Assembly: GCA_001584585.1 (NCBI GenBank)
Contig: LSYV01000130.1
Coordinates: 146,057-210,056, forward strand
DNA from: Gonium pectorale
Taxonomy: Eukaryota > Chlorophyta > Chlorophyceae > Chlamydomonadales > Volvocaceae
DNA length: 64,000 nucleotides
Direction of reading: 5' to 3'
Positions 1 to 11,700 of the stretch are shown in pieces. The translations under genes and the position numbers were made by a program. A model generated the notes under the pieces. The model made no database searches and had not been told where the DNA came from. It saw only the letters and a program-made list of their open reading frames with translations. Within the stretch, counting starts at the first letter, position 1. The number at the start of each line of letters is the position of its first letter.

Positions 1-2733
1 CCGGTCGAAGGAACAGGATCAGAGGATGACGCTGAACGACCTTACATACTCTACCGTCAGCGGTCTGCACTAACGATAGGGGTCTACGCATTTCTCATGG
101 GCCAGTGCCCAAGAGTGAGACGAGACAGCGCTAACAACGCTGGCTCACCCTAAATACCCACAACGTACGGCAATCTCCAACAATAAACGGTGATCAGCCA
201 ACGCACAGACACAACATACCCAAGACTCAATTCTCTTTCCGGCGGGCAGAAGGAAGGATGACCGTAAAATGAACGTGTGCACCAGAATGACCCGACAGGA
301 GCTTCAGAAGGCCTTCGATTTGCAGCAGGAGGCGGGAGGCGGGGTTGTCGCCCGCGGGCCTTGCGCTCAGTCGCAGGGGGCCCGCTGAGTTTGGTGGTTG
401 GGCATGGGTTTCGAGGGTGTGGCGGGGTGGTCGCCTGCAGGCCTCGCGCTCTGTTGCAGGGTGCCCGCTGGGTTTGGTGGTTGGGTATGGGTTTCGGTGT
501 GGGGTTTTTGGTGTTGGGTGTTGCGGAGCGTTGCGTTTCTGGTTGCTTTTAGGTACGGTGCCCTTGTTGGGGCAGGTGCCGTCTGCCTCTCTGTTTTCGG
601 CGAGTCGCAGGGGGGGTTCGGGTTCGGGTTGTGGGCTTCAGCTAGGGGAGGGGGGTGGTTTGCTGCCTGTGCTCCACGGGTCCTTTCGGTCTGTTTGTCT
701 CTTGTCCTGGTGGTCAGCGTCTCCTTTCCTTTCTTTTCGTCTTTCTGCCTTCCTGTTCTGTGGTCTTTAGGTGCAGGGTTCCTTCTCTTCTTGTGTGTGC
801 CGTCGGTGTTTGGTCTTGGCCGCCGTGGTGCGCTGTAGTTAGGGCAGGGTTTCGGTGGTTCTCATCACGGGAGGGCTGCATGTCCCTCCCGTTGTCTGCG
901 CCCTTTCTCGCCTCTCCGCCTGTAACCTTTCCACAGAAAAAAAACTTGTGTGCCACTCAGCAGGCGCAGCTGGCCCGAGATTAGCGTGGAAGTTCAGTAC
1001 GGGCACACAGTACGGCAAGGTTGTGTTGCAGGATGGTTTTAATCCTCTCGGATTCTCGGTCGGCCTGACGAAGAAGAGCATGCCAAAAACATACGGTGGG
1101 CCCCGCTTTGTTTCTAGGCGCTACCTCTTGCTCGGTTCCTTGGACAAGGTACGAGGCGGGAAATGGTGGAGCTCTGGAGCTCAAGTGCAAGCATCCATGC
1201 ATTACGTACGGCATCTGCCGTACTGATGCTGTGCCGTTGCACAGACGCGTGGCTGCTATCGCAAATACTACTTGAAATTCACTGACTGCTGCTTGTAGCG
1301 GCGGAAGACTTACCGCACATCAGCTGTATGTGTGGAGCCGTTGGAGGCCTTGGCGTACGACACACAACTTGCGGAACACCGACATGAATGGAACTCCCAG
1401 GAAGATAGACACGGTGCATGCGCCGTGTTAAATGACAAATGCATATTCTCCGGCACGGAGCAAAGTGCGCCTGGCAACGTTACCTTCATGACTCTCCTTT
1501 GACATCAACACGTGACGCTCTCAACCCTCCGGTTCTGCTACCGGACGCCGGTAGGTCCATACATCTCCACGAACAACACAAACAACCAACATACGGCGAT
1601 CCCGATATCTGGCCGTATCTACTGCTGTCAAGGACCGGCCGGCCGCCCAAACAAACGTCTGACCCCGGGTACATAAGCGCCACGACCGGCGCGACCGGCA
1701 GACAACCCTCTTCACCAAAAACTCGGGTGATTCTACGCAAATCTTGTGACTAAAGACGTCGGCGGCAATCCCCAAGATACCGTGTGTAGATCCACCGTTG
1801 GACCAAAGCGCTCTCCAGGGCAGTGGGACGACTCCACAGGACGTCCCCCAAAGCAGAGCAGCGCAGCGATCGGCACGGGCCAGCACACGACCAGTAGTTT
1901 GCAAAAATTGGGGATTGCAAAACTATTGAGACGCCCAATCACGCTTGATACACATACACACACAGGCAGGCATAAACACACACATACCGTACACACCAAG
2001 GGCAGCGCCTAAGCCAGGTCGTGCGCGTCCGTCCCTGGTAACACATCGTTCAACACAGACAAGAGCCCCCACATATGCGGGGGCCACACCCGACAAGGCA
2101 CAAAAGACTGCAGACTGCATCTGTACAACACCTGCTCACACCGAGGGCGTGTGTGCCGAGGGCGGAGTCCTGAAGCCGCAGTACGACGCAGGCCAGTCCA
2201 TTCCCGCGCGACGCAAAACCCTCCCTTCCACTTAAGGACTCTTATGACGACAGAGCTGGAAACCGAGCACAGGGCCGGCACCGGCGGCAATGATCTCCAA
2301 ACCCTACATAGTCCCATTTGGTAGCGTGCTGCCGCCACAGTTGTGCCGCCGCAGGCCGCTGCTTAACAGACTGCCCCCGACAGCATTTAGCGGCAAAGGA
2401 CAAACTTGGCGCCAGGATGAGCGAGACAATACAAGCCCTCATGCACCCCCTCGTGTCTTCCGGCGAGTTCCCTCGGGCGTCGCGGTGCCACGGCCCGCCA
2501 CGCTTCGCTCCCAGCTGCGCTCCTGCGTCCCTTGTGAGTCGCACTACCACAACCTCCCACAACCTCCAGCCCGCAATTGCAGCAAACCCCTCGCTGGCGG
2601 CGCTGCACGCCCATATCAACGCACGTCCTTGGGCCCTGCCTCACGTCCAGAACTCTGGCATCCTCCCACTCAAATGCCGAACCTTACCTCGACGCCAGCG
2701 CAGTAACAATTACAGTCGAGGCCCAGCCATAGT
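1..2733. other. Left flank with no supported gene
   Basis: Many open frames cross this stretch on both strands, but none has a recognisable family, a consistent splice chain or a convincing start. The part from about 390 to 840 is strongly depleted in A on the plus strand (G/T-rich), while about 1700-2150 is A/C-rich with CA-type simple repeats near 1945-2000. Such strand-skewed DNA resembles untranslated or intergenic sequence in volvocine algae. A TGTAA occurs at about 920-924 on the plus strand, so a non-coding transcript or the 3' end of a gene outside the window is possible. The last few hundred bases before 2733 are probably the 3' untranslated part of the minus-strand raffinose synthase homologue. 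Confidence 0.5.
344..509 (+). repeat. Imperfect 83-bp tandem duplication
   Basis: Two adjacent copies are offset by 83 bases. The words TTGGTGGTTGGG (391 and 474) and ATGGGTTTCG (404 and 487) recur at exactly this spacing. The copies differ at scattered positions, so the duplication is not very recent. It lies inside the A-poor, G/T-rich tract and has no evident coding role. Confidence 0.75.
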
Positions 2734-5700
2734 TCAGTCAAAGCTCCGAAACACCACCTGGATCTCGTTCTCAAGGTCGGACACGCGCGGTAGATCCACG
2801 CGAAGCCGGCCGCCCGGCGCCGGCGCCACCGCCGCCGCTCCCGCCGCCGCCGGTGCCGCCGCCGCCACTGGCGCCACGACGGCACCCGGCGCAAAGCTGT
2901 AGCTCACCTCGGGCTGCAGGCGTGCGCCGTTCAGCAGTACGACATCCGGCTCGCGACTGCAGTACGCCAGTACGTCACCATGGCCCCGCACGGTGAGCGT
3001 GAATGCGACCTCCTTGGCGCCGAAGGACGCCGCGTGGTGGCTGACCGCGGCGCCGCCGCCAGTGACGGAGGCGGGCGACGCCGGGCGGACCGACCCGTGG
3101 GTCAGCGAGCGCACAGCGCCGCCGCCATTGACCATGTTGGCCAGGCCCACGCAGGCGAAGGACACGTCGCCCGTGCGCGCCATTGGGGCGACGGTAAGGA
3201 CGTCGGCCTCGGCGCTGCGGAGGGTCACCTGAAGCGGCGCGCGCGGGAGGGCGAGGAAACGGGGAGCAAGGGAAGGGCGGGAGGGCGTGGGGTTGAACGT
3301 CGTCGGATGTGAAGGTAAATGGCGCCAAGGAGCGGCCCTCCCTCTACAGACGACCGGGACTCGGGCGGACTGGCAACGGTTTGCACGGAGGCTGTTGTTA
3401 CTTCGTTCGTTTGCCACTCTCACTTTGTGTGTCAAGCCATCCTTGCCTAAGTTGCCGCTGTTTACTGTGCATGCCCCCACCCCCATCCCGATGCCTGTTG
3501 TGTCGCCCACTGGGTTTCTCCGCACGCACCTGCACGCCCTCGTCTCCGCGCAGCACCATCATGACCCCGCTGTTGCGGGAGAAGACCACAAACTCGTCGT
3601 CGCGGCCGCCGCCGTTGGCCGCGGTCGCGCCCGTGGAGGTCGGCCTGAAGATGTCCACGTCGTACGGCCGTACCTGTACGGCAAGACACCCGTTGGATCC
3701 CAGACCAAGTCCAACGCTGTACCTACTGCTACGTATGGCAGCCACACGACTCCTTCTGCAGCGCTTTGCGCAGTTAGAGACGAAGAAGGACACGCAAGCC
3801 CGACGGCAGTAGCAATCGAGATCCGCTGCAGCGGCGCGCGCCCCACCTCTGCGCTGAGCGGCCGCGGCGCCTTGTCGTGCACGTGGAACTTGCGGCGCAC
3901 GCGGTCCCAGCTGCTGCCCTGCAGGTGGAACACGCCCACCACACCCGTCACGGGGTTGGCGTTCCACACCTGCGCAGGGGGGGGGAAAGAGCGGGAGTTA
4001 CTAAGTCCGTGGGAAATCCATGGCGGAGGGGAGGGGGGAGACGCGGCATGGGGCGGCGCGGGGGAGCGGGCACAGGGAATTCGAGATTGTTCTGACATCT
4101 TTCGGAGCAGTCGAGAAGCAAGGGACTGGGCGGGCCCGGGCAGGGGTCTGTAGCTGGCCGAGCTCAAGGCGCGCGCGATCATGGTACAGCGACACGAGAC
4201 CGCTGCGCCAACCGGGCAGGCTATTGGAAACACCCCGCCCGACGCGGCCGCATTGCGTGCAGCCCGCACCGCTGCGGCCCCGCGCCACCCTCTGCCCTGC
4301 CCCCCGGTATCCTACCCTAAAAGCCGGCCCCTCAGCCTTCATCCCCCCACCTTGAGCAGGCTCTTGCCGTCCCGTAGCACGTCCACGAACAGGCAGTCCC
4401 GAGTGGGGCGGCCCGGCAGGCCGGCGCGCAGCACCGAGCCGTCGGGCAGCACCAGCGAGTGCAGCAGCGAGAAGTCGTGCTCGCCGGGCTTGTCGGACAC
4501 GTACACCGGTCCGCCAGACACGGCGCTGCGGGGGTTGCGGGGGGGGGGGCGGAGCGGGGAGGCACCGTAAGGCGGGGTAGCTGCAGCACTTATTGGCATC
4601 CGGCAGCATGCCCCGGCGGCCAAGCAGAGGGGTGGTGGGTTTGGAAGGCATTCTCAACGGAGCAGAGGGGTGGTGGGTTTGAAAGGCATTCTCACCAGAG
4701 CAGAGGGGTGGATGAAGAGGGGCATCAACCGAGGTGCACTTCGTACGGAAGGGGGAACGTCGTAGCACACGAGCCCCCTCGAGGGCTGCCCTTGGTAAAA
4801 GGACCCAGCAGCACTCAACCCCGGTCGCAGCATCCAACCACGCATCCTCCCCAGCGCTTCACGCAGGACATGGCCTACGCTCAATCAGCCGGCCCGCCAC
4901 CCAACCCGCCAGCGTAGGACAGCGCCCTACCGCTTGCCCCTCCCCCCGCTTTGCCTTCCCCGCCTCCTACCGCGCGGCGGCGTGCAGCCTAGCAGCGGGG
5001 TGCTTGGAGTGGAACATGTCCCAGTCGGGCTGCAGCAGCGCGCCCAGGAACAGCGAGTTGTAGGCGCAGGCGACGATGTGCGGGTGGGAGGAGGCGGGGT
5101 CGCGCGGGTAGAAGTCGTCGGAGGCGCGGGCCACCGCAGTGGCCGTCATCCTGCGAAGGAGAGCAGAGGCAGGGGGGTGGGGGTGGGGGTTACTCAGTCC
5201 GTGGGCAAGTGCACCCGGGGGTGTGGTGGTGCTGGGATGGGGCAAGGGGAAACGCAGGTTCATTGTTTCACAGATTCGCGCGCGTTGTCACCCGACTGCT
5301 GGAAGACGTTGGAAGGCGTTCACACCTGTGGGACCCGAGACGCATGCCGTCCTTACCCTGCGGAGGGTTGCTCGGACGCATGACCATTTCCCCCCTGCCC
5401 CCCACCGCCACAGCCGCCACCACCACCGCCGCCGCCGCCACCGCCACCAACATCCGTAGCCCGAACCTGTAGATGTTCTCGGTGGAGTGGCACATGCAGT
5501 TGATGACGTGATTGTTGGCAAAGTGCCGCGCGACGCTGCCCTCCAGCGCGGCCTGGTAGGCGGCGCTCAGCGCCGCGCCGCCGCCCATGGCGCTGCCTGC
5601 ACCGGCCCAGGGGTGAGAGGGGAGACGGGAGCGGCAGAAGCGGGCGTGACGCGGTTGTCTGGCTCCTCTTTGCCATGGCTGCACGTGACCAGTATGTTGA

Positions 5701-8700
5701 AGTTTTGCGGTTCGGAACCTTCCGGCTCACCACTCTGGAAGCCCGTTCAATCCAATCCTGAGCGCGACGCCCTTACTCCACGAGACCGTGTGCCGAACCT
5801 CACGTCGGCGGCCCCGTCGGACCCGGAAGGTGCCGTGCCTGCGAGGCGCGCCCAAACCCAGCAGCTCCCCGCGGCCCTATCTCGCAACAGAGCACACTCG
5901 GTCGCCCCCCAACCTCCCCCTTAGCTGTCCCCTTCAGCTCCCGGCTGCGGGCCCCCCTGCTGCCCCCCTGCCCCCGCTCACCAATGAGGCCCACGCCCGC
6001 CTGGCAGTCCACCTTGACTCCGTCCACGCCGCTGTCGTGCAGGTAGCGGTGCATGGCGTTGTACAGCACGCTCGGGTCGGTCACCACGCCGATGCCTGCG
6101 TGAGAGGGGCGGGAGGGCGGTGGGGGGGGGGCGGATGAGCGCAAGTTTAGATGTGCGCCGGTCGTGTCTAGATGTAGGGCTTGGCGTGGCAGAGGAGGGA
6201 GAACGGCTGGAACTCGCAAGTCGGGCTGACCGGACACCCGCCTGGAGGCCCCTCGACCCCCTTGCAATGGCCTGCCCTCACCCACTCACGCACATGGTCC
6301 CTAGCCAGCGCCAAGGAGCCAGCGGTTACGTGCGGGTTCGGGTCTGGGGTCACATGGGCTGCCGGCAGAGGCAGAGGCAGAGGCAGAGGCAGAGACTGCA
6401 CGCGAGCCAACTCGCGCCTGCGATGCGCTCGCTCCCTGGGATGCTTGTGCGCGCCCCGTCCACACTCCTGACCCACCAGCCCCGACCCAAGTACCCTCCG
6501 TGCGCCCACAACGGGTCGCGACAGAAAAGGCGATCAGGCGCTTCCCACGGTTCCTTCAACTTCACTCCATCGCCCCCTCGCGACCCGTTTCCCATTCCGT
6601 ATTGCCCCCTCCCCACCCCCCTCCCCTCCCCCGCACCCACCCGCCAGCACCGCCGGATTCCACGCCATGGCCGGCTCGATCTCCACCACCCCCGCCGTGG
6701 GGCTGGCGAAGCGGATGTGCGACTGCAGGCCCGGCACGCCCGCGCCGCCGCCCGCGGCGCCCTCGTCGGTGGGCATCACGCCCGCCCAGTAGCCGGGCAG
6801 GCCGTGCCAGCAGTACACGTAGCGCACGCCGAACCTGCGCACGACGCCGCGAGGGATACCGCAGTCCGTGGGCAAGCAAACACGATGTTGCTTAAACACG
6901 GCCGACGTCAGGGAATGCCCATGTCATGCATGGCTTGCAGCTTCATGCCCCGGGGCCCATCAGGAATGAATGCAGTCAGACGGGGCTGCTTCTCCCCTCA
7001 GGCAGGCTGTATGCGCCCGGGCGCGAGGGGGTCGAAACGCAGCGTATGATGTGGCGCCAGAGACTGAGAGACTGGGGGAGGGGAGGAGGCGCAGCACAGC
7101 AACCCCCCGGCGCGTACAGACCGCAGGTTGTGAGTGCGGGATGGACGAGCACAAGGATGGGACGGCGACGAGGCCGCGCCCCAGGCCCCGCTTCCCGCTC
7201 CTCACTCCCCGCTCCCTGGCCCGGTCCTGGCCCGGTCCCGCTCTCACTTGCGCTTGATGTGCGCCACCACGGTGCCCAGCGCCTCCGGGACGCCCACCCA
7301 GTCGGTCTCGGGGCCCGCGTCGGGCGAGGAGAACTTGCCGTTGGCGCGCACTGAGGTGAGGCGGCGCGTGAAGTCCGAGGCGGTGGCGAAGAAGGATAGC
7401 ATAGCGGGGCGCAGGAAGCCTGGGGTGTGGGAGGGGGGAGCGGCGGGAAGACGGCCGGGTTAGGTCAGGTGTTGGTGAGGACGACCCGCACCCAGCATTG
7501 CAGGCGGCAGCCAAGCCGGGTTCCGGGGCGGGAGTGCCTGGGGCGAGTGGCGGGGATGGAGTTCTTCGGACTGCACCATCTCGAAGTGGTTCGAGCTCCA
7601 CGACGCCAAGGCCAAGGTCGCTCCCCTTACAACAGGGATCTCGCAAGGATCGCACGATGGAAGAAGCTGAAGAGGCGAGACCGCTTTGCCCTTGCCCCAA
7701 CCATAGACCTTACCCTTACAAGCCCTTAGCCCTTACCCTTCACCTACCCCCTGCCCCTGCCCTTACCCTTGGCCGCCGCCGCGAACGCCTTGACCACCAG
7801 GCTGTTCGGCGGAGCCGGCTCCACCACCCACTGGTAGAAGATGAGGAAGCCTGCCGTCGCGATGCCCATCACCCAGCCGGCCACCTTCTGGCTGGCGCGA
7901 GCGAGCCAGATGGCCATGGCGGAGCTGGCGGCGCCGCCGTCGGCGTTGGCCGGCGGCGGTGGCGGCGGCGGCGCCACCGCCAGCGGCGCGGGCGCCGCAG
8001 CACGCTTGGCGAGCGCGGAAATCTCTCCGTCGACCTCCGTCGACTTCTTGGACCGAGCGACGGCCTCGGCGATGCTGATGCCGACGCCGCTGGAGCCGAC
8101 GCGCTCCGCGCCGCCGGCGGAGGCGCCAGCACCGGCGGTGACGGGGCCGCTGCCGCTGACGCGCGCCGGCAACTTGGGGTTGGCGCTGGCGCTGAGGTTG
8201 GCGGCGGACTGTGCCCCCTGCGGCGCCACGGCGCCGCCGTTGGATCCGGATCCGTTGTCCACGCTGTTCATGTCGATCAGGTCGACGCTGCCGCTGTGTG
8301 AGTGGATGGGCGCGTTGTGCTGGGGGCCCAGGTTGGCGAGCGTGGGCATCAGGGTGCCTGATGGGGAGCGGGAGCGGGAGTGTGTGAAGGGCGCGGGGCG
8401 GAGGTGGTCAAAAGGAAGGAGCCGATAATGAACACAGGAGGCCCGGGGCCAGGTGGGAGGAGATATAGGTCCTCTTGGTAACATACACCGACACAGCAGC
8501 GGTTCCTGGCACGAATACGGTGTTGGTACCAATTGCAGTCCTTACAAGTTCACGACGGACACAAACCAAAACACAATGCTGCTTTGCGAGCATGCTTCCT
8601 ATCAGGCCTGTGAAACCCGATGCCTTTCGCCGTAGTGCCGCTCACCCACTGAGGTACCCGGCGGCAGCTGCGCTGCGGTGTCCGCCATCACCTCCTGGCT

Positions 8701-11700
8701 CTCGTAGAAGAACTCGTCCTGCAGGGGGCGAGGGCCGTGCGGGAGGCAATGTGACGTGAAGGGACGCAGCCTGTGGACACAGCTTGGAAGGCGCTGAGCA
8801 AGCGCACGCGCCCCCTCTACACACAGCCGACCAACCGCTTTCTCCCAACGCCATTGGCTCTGCCATGCAAGGCCGCTGCCTAGCGCTTGCGCCAGCGCTT
8901 GCTCGTCGTGCGATGTAGGCACGCAACCTCCGCCACATGCCGCCTCTGATGGGCATATCCTGAGTCCCCATCTCTCCCGCGGCTCCACAGGCTGACTACC
9001 ACTACCGTCGAGACCGCCACACGTGTCTTTACCCTCACTGCGGTTCAGCGTCGCGCGTTGCGACCCGCTTCCCATGGTGCGCACCCATCTCCGCCCCGAC
9101 CCCACCTGCGTGGCCTCCAGCAGCCTCCGCGGCTCGCCCTCCACGTGCAGCTTGTCGGCCAGGTCGGCGGCAGGCGTCTTGCGGTGGGGCGGGTCCACGT
9201 CCGTCATCTGGGCGGTCGGCAGATGCAGGTGAACGGAAGGTGTGCGGAAGAGGAGCCGGGGCGTCAGCTGGTAAGATTAGAGGGAGAGAGCCAGACACCA
9301 GCGTAACCCGCACAGAACGTGTACACAATCTCTCACTAACATGCTCGGGACCCTCGCCACGCTGCGGAGTTCTTTAGGAATGCTCCTGTCACCCGTTTCA
9401 GCCTAGGAAACACGGAAACAAAGCAAACCATCGCACCTGCCAGCCGTCGTCGATGATGAGCAGCTGCGGGCTGATGCCTCCGTCCTCCAGGCTGGCCAGT
9501 CCCTCCGCAAGCCCCCTCGCGGACACGGTGCTGTAGAAGGCGTCCCAGGTGCACCAGCCAAAGCCGTCCAAGCTGGGCGGCATGACCTTCTCGGTGCGCG
9601 GCCTCGCGCCGCCCGACAGGGCGGCGGCGGCGGCCACGCCGCGGTCAATGAGCTCGTATGGGTCCCAGCTGGCGGCGATGAAGAGGGCGGACCCCCAGCG
9701 GCTGCCCGTGACGTCGGGGGAGCCCGATTCGAGGCGCAGGACCAGCTCGCCGTTGGCGCCCTCGGAGCGCCTGGGGAGGGCAAGGGGGGGGGGGGGTAGG
9801 GAGGAAGGAGGTTAGTTAGGTGGACGGTGCTGAGGGAAGGGGCTTGCGAGGGGGTGGGATCGGAGGATGGCCGGTTTGGCACCTCCGAAACCGACCGCGA
9901 AACCAAACAGAGAAACAGTTCGAAGTCGGCAAGATGGTTTGAGCCATTGCATCAGCAGCGTTATTAAGGAGATGTCAAAAGAATCGCCGGCACACAGGCA
10001 CAAGTAGACCTTCAAAATAGATAGGCTCCGCTCGCACATTCGCATTACCGATGCAGCCAGGAACTGGAGAAATGGCCAAGAGGCCTCGTCTGGCGCTGCA
10101 GACGCCAGGCGGGCCGCAGGGAAACGCATTCAGCATTGCGACCCCCTCTTCTACGCTACTGCCGCCCTCAACACTAGAAAGGTGCATCGTTATTAGTTGA
10201 CATTCGTCGCCTCATGACTCTCGGGCCAACTAGACGCTCTCGGCTCACAGGCTTCAGGGGATGCCCTCTGGCGATGGCCTTATGGACTACTTGCGTGGCC
10301 GGGGCGGAAAGGTATGCTCGTCGTGTGGCGGGGGACCTTCCACAGCAAAGAACCCGTTGGGGGTCGCCCGGCATGCAGATCAAGGAGCTCGAGGATGAGC
10401 TGGCGCAGGCTCGGAGTCGCTGCGAGCGGCTGCAGCAGGAGCTGTCCATCAAGAACGAGGCTGTCACGCTGCTGACGGCGGAAAACAAGGTCGGGCGTGC
10501 CAGACCCGGTTCACACCCCTTGCACCTCCGCCTCCCCGACACATTTCTCCACCCTCCTCCACACAGGCACTCAAAGTGACGGCCATAACCCCCGTCACCA
10601 GCGCTACCTCCAGCGCACTCGAGCACTTAAACCAAAAGCTGGATGACCAGCTCCACAAGGCCCTGCTGCTGGAGCAGGACCTCGCGGCAGCAAAGCAGCG
10701 CGAGGTGCGCATCTTCTAGGGGGCCACAGATGCCCGCCTCCCCGGCTGCTGTGCACGCTCTCCGTCAAACTTCTTTCTCCCGTGCCAAACTGCGTTGGCG
10801 CCTGCGCCCGTCTGCAGGCTGTTTCGATGCAGCGGCTGACCGCCCTGGAGGCCCTACTCGCGGACCAGCGCACGGAGCAGGCGAGGCTGCTGGCCGAGGC
10901 GGAGACGGCGGCCGCGCGCCTCCGGATGGACCTGGAGGCGGCTCGCGCGGAGGCTAAGATGGCGACCCAGAAGGCGGAGCTCGCGGAGCGGGTCGCGCAG
11001 CGGCGCGTGGAGGCGGAGCACGAAGTACTCAAGGTGCCGCACCGGACGCCGGCGCATTGTCAGGGTTACCACAGCTGGTGCTTCAACCGGCACCTGCCGT
11101 CATGCCGCCTTTCATAACCCCACCCGTTGTCTCTTAACCTACTTGGTATGTGTGGTTTGTGCTTTGGACAATATGACCAACAACAGGTGGCGCACGCACA
11201 GCTGGACGAGCTCCGCGCCCAGATGGCCGGTATGAAGGGGGAGCTGGAGCAGGCCCGCCAGCGCGCCGCGCGCCAGGAGGCCGAGGCGGCCGCCCTTCGC
11301 AGCAGCGCACAGCACGTGCGGATGCAGCTGCTGGAGGAGGAGCTGCGCAACGCCCGCGAGGCGCTGGCGGCGGCACAGGCAGCCGCGACAGCGGACGCAG
11401 GACGGCTGGCGCTTCGCGCCTCGGCGGGCAGCGGCCCAGGCCCGGCACAGCCGGCGCTTCAGCAGCAGCAGCTGCTGACCGGAGCGGCGGCGACTGCTGG
11501 TCTGGGCGTGGGGGCCGTTGGGTCAAGCGGCAGCGCGGGCGGCGGCATGCTGACCGCCGACGGAATCCTCGAGCTGCCGAAGCCTCTCAACGACACCTGG
11601 GCGGCCGTCATGCAGGTGTGGCCGCCAGTCTCCTGTTGAACGTCGTCGCAGCCGAGCCCTAGTTTCTGTCAAGAACGTGGCAAGCTGCACTGAAACTCAC

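Noticed and set aside
1733..2012. Possible open frames in the CA-rich segment
   Set aside because: Translations are simple His/Thr or Val/Cys repeats from CA/TG-rich DNA.
3287..4153. 288-codon plus-strand frame
   Set aside because: It overlaps three well-supported minus-strand exons and two introns of the raffinose synthase homologue and has no family character.
7498..8301. 267-codon plus-strand frame
   Set aside because: Antisense shadow of exon 7 of the raffinose synthase homologue.
9771..9906. Truncation or pseudogene status of the raffinose synthase homologue at its exon starting at 9770
   Set aside because: At first the N-terminus seemed lost, but the missing exons were found beyond MAD1 at 14493-16286 with matching phase.
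10214..10372. MAD1 start at Met 10214 with read-through to 10489
   Set aside because: A spliced start at 10261 (MPSGDGL..., donor AAG|GTATGC, acceptor GCATGCAG) gives a more natural N-terminus; Met 10373 remains possible.
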